DNA from: Merluccius polli
Lineage: Eukaryota; Chordata; Actinopteri; Gadiformes; Merlucciidae
DNA length: 64,000 nucleotides
Reading direction: 5' to 3'
NCBI GenBank assembly: GCA_030340625.1
Contig: JAOPHQ010005150.1
Span: forward strand, 138,495-202,494
Position numbers and translations under genes: made by a program. The notes below the pieces were generated by a model. The model worked only from the letters and a program-made list of their open reading frames with translations. It did not search any database and was not told the origin of the DNA. Within the stretch, counting starts at the first letter, position 1; every line of letters starts with the position of its first letter. Of this stretch, positions 45,155-56,927 are shown piece after piece.

Positions 45155-46064
45155 CAGAAAGACAGGCCGGAAAAGGAATCACATTATGTAAGTATCTATG
45201 GTTTTCAATGAGCATTCTGAATGTTATGCATACTTTCTTGGAAATACTAGTGGTCATAAATGAAAGCATATGTCTTTTCTTTTACCTGTTAACCAAAAGT
45301 ATGTGTACCATTACTTACAACTACATTTGCTCTTTAATTACATACAGATATGTTTGCCCAATGTGAAACACACTACGCCCCATTGAGATGCTTGAAGCCA
45401 TGTGTCTTTTCTCATAGCCTACCTGTTAACCAAAAGTATGTGTACTGTTGCCTACAACTACATCTGCTCTTTAATTACATACAGATATGCTTGTCCAATG
45501 TGAAACGCATTACGTCCCATTGAGATGCTTTTGGCCAGTGACAGGTATTCACAGAGGAACAGACCAGAGGTCAGCTGTCCAAGAAGAGGAATCACATTAT
45601 GTAAGTGTCTCTTGTTTTAATGAGCATTCGGAACGTTATCCATATTTTGTTGGAAATACTATCGGTCATAAATGAAGGCATGTGTCTTTTCTTTTACCTG
45701 CTAACCAAATGTATGTGTACTGTTGCCTACAACTACATGTGCTCTTTCAATATCTACAGATATGTTTGCCCAATGTGAAACACACTACGTCCCATTGAGA
45801 TGCTTTTGGCCGGTGACACAGGTATTCACAGAGGAACAGACCAGACGTCAGCTGTCCAAGAAGAGGAATCACATTATGTAAGTGTCTCTTGTTTTAATGA
45901 GCATTCGGAACGTTATCCATATTTTGTTGGAAATACTATTGGTCATAAATGAAGGCATGTGTCTTTTCTTTTACCTGCTAACCAAAAGTATGTGTACTGT
46001 TGCCTGACAACTACATGTGCTCTTTCAATATCTACAGATATGTTTGCCCAATGTGAAACATACT
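45155..46064 (+). repeat. Tandem array of an exon-bearing ~276-bp unit
   Basis: The phrase AACCAAAAGTATGTGTAC recurs at 45291, 45428, 45703 and 45980 (spacings 137, 275, 277). Each full unit holds an exon-like block with acceptor (TACAG) and donor (GTAAGT): 45485-45600 and 45760-45877. The latter encodes MFAQCETHYVPLRCFWPVTQ, then VFTEEQTRRQLSKKRNHI. The first block has a 2-base deletion that changes its frame. Truncated versions lie at 45170-45220 and 45348-45400; the last copy is cut by the Harbinger element at 46065. I do not recognise the protein. Confidence 0.75.
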
Positions 46065-47342
46065 GGGGCAATTGCTCTGTCAGTTAGCATTGCGTTAGCT
46101 GCGCTGCGGTTTAAAACCGTACTCCGGAAACCGGAGGTTTTGGAGTTTAACTCGCAGCTGCGCACAAAGTTAAACCTGATTGCTGTGTACTGACCGACAC
46201 AGGTTCAGCTGATTCGTAGTAAAACTCGTGTTAAACCGGAAGTACTCTGATTTCCCGTTATACTCCTGCAGACGCAGTCTTAACTTAATGTTGGATGCAT
46301 TTTGTGCTATAATTACCAACAAAAACTTAATGGGAATGTAAAGTGAACTTTAATATAATAAAACGCAAATAATGTTGAAATATATTATGAAATAGTCTAG
46401 CCTACTTTTTGTGGAAATCTGAGTCTGGAATCTGAATCTGCCCTTACCTACGTCAATCAATCGATTACTTCTCCCCCCCTCAACAATCGCGCCGTACCAG
46501 GGGGGCGCCCCCGATCGCGCAGCACCCCCCCCCCACACACACACACACACCCCGTCAACAACCGCGTACCACGTAATGTTTATGGGGGGCGCCAAAATTG
46601 TTGCTGCATACCCCCCTGACACAATGAACATGTCTCGGATAGAGAACTATAACGAGGAGCAGAAGTTATAGCCTATTTATTGAACTGCATTCGAGGTGTT
46701 GTGGACACGGTGGAAGAGGAAAGACACCACCACCACGCTCCGAAGAAAGTGTGTTTGGGATGATCTCTCAAACACATTTAACAGTAGATCTCAGCAGGAA
46801 GACCGAGCAGCGGCACATTTAAAGAATGTATGGAAGCGCTTGAAAGTTGAAACGCGTAATGCTATTGCTGAGCGGACGCACGACCGAGACCTGAGCCCCG
46901 CGAGTCGTGAAATATCACTGCTCATTCCAAGTCGACTATGTCCAATATTGTTATTGTACTGAAGGCCTATCTGGCGTAATAAGTGTAAATGTATCATACA
47001 TTATTATTAATACTACTAATAATAATTAATAAAACTAATTCTGTGTGTGGCGGTTATAATGGAGCCTTGTTTCATCCTGCAAACTGGTTTAGTCTCCTCT
47101 AAAACCATGTCCGTTTCGAGACTAGACTAACACGCACAAAATACGCCCCTAGTGTCTGATGTGAATTTCTCTGAAGACACAGCAATTGAGATCAAGGTAA
47201 AACGCAGCTGCAGGTTAAACCACAGGTACATACGACACAGCAATGGAGCTTAAGACGTCACGTGACTTCTTGCGTCACCGACGAGTTTAAAACCGTGTTA
47301 AACTCTAAAAAGTGGCTAACGTAGCGGCAGAGCAATTGCCCC
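46065..47342. mobile_element. PIF/Harbinger-like element with Myb-like ORF
   Basis: The inverted ends GGGGCAATTGCTCTG(C/T)C are flanked by a 3-bp duplication ACT (46062-46064, 47343-47345). Removing it restores the exon reading ...ETYYVPLR, as in neighbouring units. The interior has a CA microsatellite with poly-C (about 46525-46550) and a short frame for a Myb/SANT-like domain (46696-46962). The DDE transposase is missing. Confidence 0.75.
46696..46962 (+). pseudogene. Myb/SANT-like DNA-binding fragment
   Basis: The peptide contains VWDDLSNTFNSR and AAAHLKNVWKRLKVETRNAI. The W ... F(N) ... L...W..LK spacing is that of Myb-like domains accompanying Harbinger transposases. The upstream start is unclear (the first codon is not ATG), and the C-terminal residues after ISLLIPSR look unrelated, so this is likely a remnant. 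Confidence 0.5.
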
Positions 47343-48217
47343 ACTATGTCCCACTGAGAGGCTTTTTGCCAGTGGCACAGGTATTCACAGAAAACGTTTT
47401 TCCACTTCCCATTGGATCTGGCAACAATGCCGCCTGCTCACAAAAAAGCAACTGGACCACCACTCACACACCCTACAAAGACATCAATTCCAGTCACAGA
47501 CTCTCATCAGACTCATCCACTTCTTCCATTTCAACTCAAACACCTGGATTTCAAGATGTGGAGTGCTGTCTGTTCATGTTTTCAAGTCATCATTCTCAGT
47601 CACTGAGTAAGTATCCATGTTTTTTAATGTAATATTGTCTTTTTCCAAAAGAAGTGTTATAAATGTTATGCGTCTTGGTCAAAGTTTACCTCAAAACATT
47701 GTTCATGATTAGTCACGATGCTTTCTCACACATGTACATGTGTGTCTGCTACATAATTGTTTTTACAGATCTGTTCTGTCTGTAATTTTTACAGATCCTG
47801 AATGGTCTTTGTCCTGATTGTCTTTGGATGCTCTAGAGCTACTGTGATGACTGCAGTACGCATGCAAACATTCAAGTCATGTGTTTGTTCTGCCTCCGTA
47901 CCAACAATGATGCCTGCTGATACTCATGGAACTCCCCTACCTTGGAATTTTCAGTCACAAGATTCTTTTTATTCTCCTGGATTTCAACTGCGCACACATC
48001 CTACAACAACAGCAGTAGTAGTCAGGAGCTGTTGTGGTTCACCAGTCACACCAACCACACAGCCTACAAATACATTTGTTCTAGTAACAGGGCCACATTA
48101 TGTTGATCCACCTCTTCCAGCATTGAAGCTTGCTCAACAACATCCATTTCCAGTTGTGAACTGCTCTGCAAAGACCCCTCTAAACCACAAGAACATTCAA
48201 CTGGTATTTGTGCCATA
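47343..48217 (+). pseudogene. Unrecognised gene downstream of the exon array
   Basis: The exon cut by the Harbinger element resumes as HYVPLRGFLPVAQVFTE, then a Ser/Thr/Pro-rich stretch, to a donor near 47607 (CTGA|GTAAGT). A further exon-like stretch after TTTTACAG (47793) encodes GPHYVDPPLPALKLAQQH near 48090, distantly echoing the HYVPLR motif. Frames do not join cleanly (a stop near 47835), so the locus is decayed or the model is wrong. No known domain. Confidence 0.4.
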
Positions 48218-49430
48218 AGTTTTTGATTAGATAATTCCCACCCTCAATAATCATACTTTAAAATGTCTTTTTCTTTACCTACAATTATTAATCTTAATTT
48301 TAAATAGTACTTTGAGTATTGCTTTATTTTCAGTAGACAGACTCAGAACCATTCAGTAGACTACTTCATTACTTTATCCACAAATAGCATATTTCACTCA
48401 CTGTTCTTCAAAATAATTTGAAATTAGACATGAGGTACTTAATTATTTTGTACCGTTTGTTTTGTATTTGAATATGTTAAGTATATTTTGCTGTTTTTTG
48501 TATTGTTGCCTTAAACAAAAAAACACAATGGGCTTTAGCCTCTATGACGCCTGTTTTCCCTGTTTCCCAAACACTTTTTATTTGCTTTGCAGTATTGTTA
48601 TTTACATTTATTTTAAAAGAAAAAAGAATCATGGTTTCACATCCCTTTTCCTGAATTTACAACTTTGACATCTTTAAATTATGTGCAATTGTTATACATA
48701 ACTGTATACCATAAACTGAGACCATAAGTTTACCATATACATCATTTCCTGCCTAACTGTTATTTGCACATTTTCAATGGTAATAGACTGCCATGACGTG
48801 GGACAATAAAGGAATGTTATGTCTTCTTACCTTATGACATATTTCACACAACATTTGGACAAACTGTTAAGTTACATTGCTTCATTGTCAGTCATTCTTG
48901 AGTGAACTTAAGATAGTTCTGCAATTCAACGTAACCTAACTTGTCTTTATGAGATAGGATTGCTTGATTGTATGCAATGTGTTAACTACTATTCTATATT
49001 GAAACAATACATTGGACATAACAGTCATAACATTTTGACATCAAAATGGTTGGCATTTTCACCCAATGGTTGGTAGACTGGAACACATCTGTACCAGGCA
49101 CAGATCGTGTTGAAGGTCATACACCAACCCGCACTCCCCACAAAAATATTTCTGACAATCATGGTCTTAATTCTGCTGTGTGGCCAGCTTTTGGTATATT
49201 TGTATTATGTAATTTGAACTTTTCCAATGTCAAATCCCAGTGTTGTACAAAACAAACAATTTGGTATTTAGCGCAATGTTTATTTAACCTGGTCTGTGTT
49301 TTTTTCTTGGAAAACTGAATTAAACCATGGGTATGACTTGTAGATCTTACAAATATAATGTGAAAAAAAGCGTAGATTAGATTAACAATAGTTGTGAAAA
49401 TGATTTTAAGTGCATAAATTGACAAAATGC
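48218..49430. other. No gene recognised
   Basis: AT-rich, with no exon or repeat boundary I can support. Confidence 0.4.
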
Positions 49431-51330
49431 AAAAGCAATGTTTAGCTGGAAATGCAAATGTTGGTGTGCCTTCCATATTCTTTAATTTGCCCGAGCACCC
49501 AATCCACGTTCCATACTGTGGTCGGTGTTGGACTAGAACCGTCGACCCTCCGGTTCCCAAGCCAAGTCTCTACGGACTGAGCTAATGCCTGGCGTATCCT
49601 AGCCGTGTGATTTTTACAAAGTATGTAAGAGAAATTAGTAAAAAGGCAATTTTGTTAATTACAGCGCCCCCTAGTGGAGAAATGACACCAAATTTGTTTT
49701 GCCCACTTCGGACGGAGTCTCGATGCATGTGACCAAGTTTGGTCTTCGGAAGTCAAAGTGTCGCCGAGATAAGAGCAAACTTCCCTGTAAGCCAAGTCTC
49801 TACGGACTGAGCTAATGCCTGGCGTATCCTAGCCGTGTGATTTTTACAAAGTATGTAAGAGAAATTAGTAAAAATGCAATTTTGTTAATTACAGCGCCCC
49901 CTAGTGGACAAATGACACCAAATTTGTTTTGCCCACTTCGGACGGAGTCTCGATGCATGTGACCAAGTTTGGTCTTCGGAAGTCAAAGCGTCGCCGAGAT
50001 ACGAGCAAACTTCCTGTTTGGCGGCGTTGCCGCCAATGGCGATTGGCTAACGTGAAAAGTTGGCATAAACTATCAATGCGGCAACCCACAGTATCTGCAG
50101 ATATCACAATTTCTTTTCCAATAAAAACACATCAAGAGTTATGAGCAAAAACAATGTTTTGCTAGTTACAGCGCCCCCTAGGGACCAAATGATACCAGAT
50201 TACATTATTATGTAAATGCAAATGTTGGTGTGCCTTCTATATTCTTTCGTTTAATTTGCACAAGCACCCAGTGCACGTTCCATACTGTGGTCTGTGCTGG
50301 ACTAGAACCGGCGACCCTCCAGTTCCCAAGCCAAGTCTCTACAGACTGAGCTAATTCCTGGCTTATTCTAGCCGTGTGATTTTTACATAGTATGTAAGAG
50401 AAATGAGTAAAAATGCAATTTTGTTAATTACAGCGCCCCCTAGTGGAGAAATGACACCAAATTTGTTTTGCCCACTTCGGACGGGAGTCTCGATGCACGT
50501 GACCAAGTTTGGTCTTCGGAAGTCAAAGCGTCGCCGAGATAAGAGCAAACTTCCTGTTTGGCGGCGTTGCCGCCAATGGCGATTGGTTAACGTGAAAAGT
50601 TGGCATAAACTATCAATGGGGCAACCCACAGTATCTGCAGATATCACATTTTCATTTCCAGTAAAAACACATCAAGAGTTATGAGCAAAAACAATGTTTT
50701 GCTAATTACAGCGCCCCCTAGGGACCAAATGACACCAGATTTTTTTCCTGCACTTGGGACAGAGCCTCGAAGCATGCCATCAAATTTTATTTCGATACGT
50801 CAAAGCGTTCCCGAGATATGAGCTCACATCGAAATCGGCGCCGTCGCCGCCAAATTTGATTGGCTGTAGCGGGCAAACGAAGTCAAAGCTGAAAACGCCA
50901 CTAAGTAACTTTTGTGCGGATTGGTCTGAAGATAGTCTGTGTTGATTTTCATGAGAATCCGTCAAAAATTGCGACCTCTGAAACTTTTTTTTCACTTTCG
51001 ACAAAATCAAAGATGGCGGAAAATCTATTATGACGCATTATGACGTCATAGGGTGCGTTGTATTCGGCTTGATCCAAGGAATCCAATGGTACCTTGTTTT
51101 TGAAAATCAAGCCATCGGGTCAAAAGTTATGTGCACAAATGTACCTGAAACTTTGACCAGTTGGTGGCGCTAGAGCGTGTTTAGTGCGGACATGTAACTT
51201 GGTGAAATTAAACATGCAACTGTCCTTAATCAATGTGCCAAATTTCACAACTTTTTACCATACGGTTCTATGGGCTGCCATAGACTTCCCATTGCCAAAT
51301 TTAGCAGAAGAAAGAGGAATAATAATAAAT
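49431..51330. repeat. Interspersed-repeat array with tRNA-like segments (minus strand)
   Basis: A unit of about 765 bp recurs (CAAATGTTGGTGTGCCTTC at about 49454 and 50219), and a 230-bp sub-unit is duplicated (AAGCCAAGTCTCTAC at 49559 and 49789, again at 50328). Read on the minus strand, 49590-49520 and the copy at 50365-50290 look tRNA-derived: TTAGCTCAGTCCGTAGAGAC (box A-like) and GGTTCTAGTCC (box B-like). The anticodon stem does not pair well, so these are SINE-like relics, not tRNA genes. The rest is CAGCGCCCCCTAGTGGA-type teleost repeat. Confidence 0.65.
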
Positions 51331-53160
51331 ATAGCTGCATGCAGCGATGGGGGGGCCTAGCAGAATAGCAGCAAAGCAGGCAAGCTAATGCCAGCTCAGG
51401 AAGGTGTCATGAGTCCATATACCAAGTTTCGTGTCGATACATCAATGCATCGCAGAGATATTGGGCCACTTCCTGTTTGGCAACTTCGCCGCTGAGTTTG
51501 ATTGGCTGTTACGGCAAAACAGTTTGAAGTTCAGACATGAAACTTGAACCATCAACCAGGCATGGTCTGAAAACCATATCCACCAAATTTCGTGTAAATC
51601 AGTCAAAGTATGTGCCCTCTGTACTTATACGCATATTTTTAACAAAAATCAAAATGGTCGCCAGATTTTTATGCAAACGCACACAGGCCTTTAGCAAATG
51701 TACTGGGATGTCTGAGAGTATCAGTCAACACTGGAATTAAGGACAAAGTCCAAAGCAATATGAAGATATGAGCAAAAATGCATTTTTGCTATTTATAGCG
51801 CCCCCCAAAGGTCAAAGGTCACCAAAATGATTGGGCCTCTCAAAGAAGGGGTCATGAGTCTGTGTTAGAAGTTTGAAGTCAAAACATCAAACGGTTGCCG
51901 AGATATGGCCTCACTTCCTGTTTGGTGGTGTCGCCGCTGAGTTTGATTGGCTGCTGCGGGCAAACGGAAGCGAAATAGAAAAATCCATGTGATAACTTTT
52001 GTGCGGATTGGTCTGAAGATAGTCTGTGTTGATTTTCATGAGAATTAGTCAAAAATTGTGACCGCTGAATCTTTTTTTTCACTTTCGACAAAATCAAAGA
52101 TGGCGGAAAATCTATTATGACGCATTATGACGTCATAGGGTGCTTTGAACTCGGCTTGGCCCAAGGATTCCAATGATACCTTGTTTGTGAATATTGGATG
52201 AATGGGTCAAAAGTTATAAACATGAATGCATGTCCAACTTTGACCTGTTGGTGGCGCTAGAGCTCATGGGCTAGCGACCTCAAATTTGCTGTGAGGGTTG
52301 ATGGGACTGTCCTGAATCAGTGTGCCAAATTTCACAACTCTTAACCATGGGGTTCAATGGGCTGCCATAGATTCCCATGGCAGGATAATAATAATAATAA
52401 TAATAATAATATAATAAATAATAATAATAAATATAGCTGCATGCAGCGATGTGGGGGCCTAGCAGAATAGCAGCAAAGCGGGCAAGCTAATGCCAGCTCA
52501 GGAAGGTGTCATGAGTCCATATACCAAGTTTCGTGTCGATACATCAATGCATCGCAGAGATATTGGCCGATTTGGATTGGCTATTACGGAAAGCCTGCAT
52601 AACCTTGGCAATAAGGTAGAATTGTCAGGCACTTGGCTGTAAACACATTGAAGAAGTTTTGGGGCATCGGGTATTAAGTGATGAAGCAATGAGATTGCTA
52701 ATTCCTAAACAATCTCACTTAGTGTATCTGTCAAAAGATCAAAGGTAACGAAATTCATCATGCCTTCTCAGGCAGGTGTTATGAGTTCATACATCACGTT
52801 TTGTGTCGATTTGTCAATGCATTGCAGAGATGTTGACCTATTCCTTTTCTGGTAAAGTTGTTGTGCTTTGACGACCATGCCTGAGGATAAATAATCATCA
52901 AATTCATTGTGCAACATCAGCACAAGGTTGTGACTACATATGCAGAATTCAGTTTGGATATTTGAAAGTGTTAAGAAGCAACCTCACTTCCTGTAAGTGC
53001 AATGTCTGCCAAAAGGTCAAGGGTCAACACATTTATCATGCCGTCTCTGGAAGATGTTATCAGTCCATACACCAAGTTTCGTGTTTATTGTCAATCCATT
53101 GCAGAGTTATTGGTCTACTTCCTGTATGGGGTTTTGTGAACCTTGTCAGGATGCAGAAGA
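51331..53160. repeat. Tandem ~1.1-kb repeat units, AGCTGCATGCAGCGATG family
   Basis: AATATAGCTGCATGCAGCGA begins units at about 51329 and 52427 (period about 1.1 kb), each followed by GGGGGCCTAGCAGAATAGCA. The end part of each unit (GATTGGTCTGAAGATAGTCT ... ATGACGTCATAGGG) appears at about 50920-51050 and 52000-52140. An (AAT)n tract at 52385-52435 joins units. It decays after about 52560. No coding content. Confidence 0.75.
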
Positions 53161-54558
53161 TGGTACGTGATAAAAAATAAGTGTGGGAACTGCTGCCCTA
53201 TCATTTAGGCTTATTCGTATTTTGCTCTTGTTTGTTTTTGTACTATTTAAGTTGTAAATAAACAAGTTTATATGTCATTTTTTTTGTTTAAATAAACCTA
53301 GGTGTCTCTGTGATGTAGTCATACGTTATGTAACATAACTGCTGCAACTTTTACAGAAAATGGTTTTGTAGGCCTGATAAGCTAACGTTGTGTTTGATGT
53401 CCTGTTTATATATTTTTTTCCAATTGTTTCATAAAATAGTGGTGGTCTTCAGAGCTGCAGCTAAACGCATAGAATGAGCATACTTTTTGTGTAATTTTTG
53501 GAATCTAGTGAAAGTTATGTGCTCAGCCAGTGTTGTCATAATCAGCGGTCAAGGTCACTGTGATGGTTACTACGATATTCCAGTAGATGGCAGTATAGGT
53601 CCAACAAAATATGTCCATAAGCACAAGCTAGGCTAATAGGCTAAATACCTTCAAATTTGAGAGCTGTTATACAAGGAGGGCAGTTTACTCTTTGTGCATG
53701 TGAAATGTTGATGCAGGAAATAAAACTTTGTATTTTCATTTAATTAAAAATGGTCATTAATTATGGGGCTGTAAGTTGTTCATAATGTTTTTATTTAGCT
53801 GCATAATTCAATTGACACAAATACAGTTTTATATCCTCATAACTCACAGTCAGCATCACTCATTGAACAGTAAATGACATAATAGAAATTTGGCAAATAT
53901 AACTCCATAATTATTTATGATACATTTTCCTATGTAAATGCGACTGCAGTCTGCCCCACCAGCAGCTATTTAGAGCGGTTTCATCACGAATACCGTAAAT
54001 GTTAGTAGATTCGCGCAATTGAAAAAAATGTGCGGCTGATTTGACCAAGCAACGCGAACCACGGCTGGCTTGACCGCAGGCATAGAGAGAGGAAACTTGA
54101 GCTCTCGGTCAGTTACCGTAGTAACACACTTTATGAACCTAACCTGGTCAGGACCAGGTTTTTCCTCAATGAACCTCGAGTTTCTCTCTGTCTCCGCCCT
54201 CTTTCAGCCACACAAGCCACTTGATTTCCTCTTTCATTCATTCAGTCAGCTGGGCAGTTTTGGTGTAGCCTTGTTCTGCCGTCTGTCAAAAATCATTAAA
54301 AAATCAGAGTCAGTAGGTTATATCAGAAGTCCATCAGGCACAGTAGGAGGCGACTTTTTCCACGAACATGGCATGTCCTTTTGACAACGATCCCGTGGGT
54401 GAAGGTGCAGCAGTACTGCGCAGAGAATTAAATATTCGTCGGGAGATGGTTATCAGACGTTAGACATTAGACGTTATCAGACATAGATGTTTCAGCATTT
54501 CCAAACAATTATCTTTTTGAGAGGTACCGTTTCACGTCATCATTTACATACATTAGTA
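53161..54558. other. No gene recognised
   Basis: No exon, element end or tandem repeat that I can support. Confidence 0.4.
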
Positions 54559-56700
54559 ATTTTCATTTCTTTTAGGATTTCCCATTGTGATTGGCTGCAT
54601 ATGCCACATACATCCCCGTCACGGCTCCCTCACATAATGAAGCCGATTATGTGAAAGGGAAGTCCATTCACAGCATAAATGTGCATGTACATGTAGATTG
54701 ACTACTGTTTCAAAATGTTAAAGACTGAAGATTGTCATTTGTAGGGCCGGAGGTGGGAATCGAACCCAAAAACCTGCTGAGCCTCTGCACATGGGGCAGA
54801 CGCTTTACCGACCGAGCTAGTCGAGTTCACAAAATAACTAAAACTCAGATCCGGTTTTCTGCAACAGGAAACTCAGAGTAGATCAACTGACAGTTTGTTG
54901 AACCTGCTTTGTGAAACGGACCTCACCTCATGTGAGTTTCGATTACCGAAGCTATTTTAGCGGCGGAAACGAGCTTATTGTCAACAATAATAGCGGTCAC
55001 GTTGTAATGAGATTTTACAGGTTAGAAGGAGAGGAGTGACTGGCGCAATTTATCGTTTTAATTTGCATATATGTCTGTGTTTACGCCGCCGTTTATTATA
55101 CCATATAATGAAGGTGCATTATGACAAAATCATGGCAATTTAAGGGTTAAAAATTAAACAATTACAAAAAATATAAAACATATTTGATATGTATGAGTAG
55201 GATTGATGCTAATTTAAAATACTAATATACTTTTTGTATAATGATTTATAAGATTTTTATAGTTTGATGTTATTATGCGCATGTTTACGTGCGAATGGAC
55301 TTTAATGTGACTATTTTGAAGGGGCATCACAGGGTGAAGACTTTTATTGTGAAGAGGTTGCCGTCCCGATAGCGTGACCCTGACGAAACTTCTGGAGCTG
55401 ACTTTCATTACGGCCGAGCTTCAGCACAGGTAAGGTGTGTAGCGTGAGTGTTTATGACATTGTTTTATTTTATCGTGTGTTCTCAATGATTATGTTCATG
55501 AGAAAGACAGCAATACTATGATTATAAAAAATAACGAGGCAGAGTTTTATCGTGCATGACGCAATGTCGGTTAAACGGTTTGGAAATGTGTTAATTATGT
55601 AGGCTAGTCAAGGGTAATATGTCCGAAGCTAGCAACTATGTTGCTCGACAATTTTGTTTGCGTTGTTCCGTAGTGTTATTGCAAAGCATGCGGTACTACA
55701 CGTTCATAATTAAATGGTGAGCAACTGTGGTATGTTGACTACCAGTTGAAGCATTTTCTGGTTGAAGTAATTTGACATTTTGAATGTTTTATTCTAGAGA
55801 TGGAAATGTTCGCGCGCACGTGTGGTAATTCTTTATTGAAAGGGGAGCCTGAAAACTGCTTTGCCAATTAAGGCACACAATGTCATTGGTTTAGGGGCTG
55901 CATGCACAACGCCACATCCTGCGCATGCATGGTGGATGGTGCAGTGTATGGGTTTTGTAACCTTCTGAACATTAAGTATAAAACCAAGCGATTTTTTTTC
56001 TCAGAGTATGTAACGGTTACCGGTGTTACGGTAAATTTAAAGAAGTAGTAAAAACAAGCTGAAAATGTCTTGGTCCTCAGAGGGTTAATGCTTCCAGCAA
56101 CTTCCAGCGTTTCTAATACAACAATGACGTTTTATAAGATTGTGTAGTATGATAACACAATCACAAGATTTCGTGAAATTATTTCAATGTATGTGGTTTT
56201 TTTTAGATATTTGTGTTGCATGTTAGATCTGTTTTTTTTGGTTTGTGCTGAGCTTTGTACTAATTACTTCTCTTTTTTTAAGATTCTGACACCACTGTTG
56301 TTTGTAAAGGTGAGTCAATATGTTGCACTAAAATGTTGATGTAGTAAAAGGAATTAGAGTTTTAGATTATTTTATAAAAATATAATATAAAATAGTTTTT
56401 TACTTTGGAGTACTATTGCCACCTACTGGCCTGTCTTTGTATTGCTGAAGTGTAATCTGTAGTCGAGTATGCAAAGAGCAATGTGGTAATATGGCAGATG
56501 GCCTGAGTGACAATTTAGTTAATAGATAGTATTAGCCTTTCAGATAATGTGTATAGGTATAATAATGTATACATTTTATTGTTGCCGCATACACCCCATC
56601 ACCCAATAAAGTTCAGGCTAGTTCTTACACTATCAGCCCTGTATTTGCATTTAAAATCTTTTAGACTTTTTTGTCTAAAATCTGAAATCTTTCCAAGTAA
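54559..56700 (+). promoter_or_regulatory. Duplicated Helitron leader unit A (upstream of RPA-like gene)
   Basis: It is homologous over about 2.1 kb to 59184-61790. Both contain ATTAGTAATTTTCATTT at the start, CCGTCACGGCTCCC, a tRNA-like segment, a first leader exon ending GAGCTTCAGCACAG|GTAAG (donor at 55430), a mini-exon between AG and GT (56283-56309, ATTCTGACACCACTGTTGTT...) and ATTGCCACCTACTGGCCTGT. The conserved splice sites suggest a transcribed untranslated leader. Promoter role is inferred. Confidence 0.6.
54749..54826 (-). repeat. tRNA-like segment in leader A
   Basis: On the minus strand it reads CTAGCTCGGTCGGTAAAGCG (box A-like) and GGTTCGATTCCCACC (box B-like), with a possible anticodon stem TCTGC/GCAGA around CCCATGT. 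The region between the anticodon arm and box B is too long for a normal tRNA and the ends do not pair, so it is a SINE or pseudo-tRNA. A diverged copy lies at about 59394-59470 in leader B. Confidence 0.6.
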
Positions 56701-56927
56701 ATATGAAAGATGCATTATGTGTGATTAGTGTATTGTTTGTTGTAAATGTGCAGTGATTATGTGTATGGTAGCATTGTGTGATTAGACGACTTTGAAATTA
56801 TATATATTCTTTAAGAGGTTTATGTTTTGGGTGAAGTGTTTGGGTCTGTGTGGGGATACAGAAACAAAGTGAGAAATACCGGGGCAGCTTGGTTTAGTAA
56901 TATTGTGAAATTGTGTTGTGCTTTGCA

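Noticed and set aside
45155..46064. CRISPR array
   Set aside because: Units are about 276 bp with internal exons; repeats are long and there are no short unique spacers. The organism is a vertebrate.
54749..54826. Functional tRNA gene
   Set aside because: The spacing between the anticodon arm and box B is too long and no acceptor stem forms.
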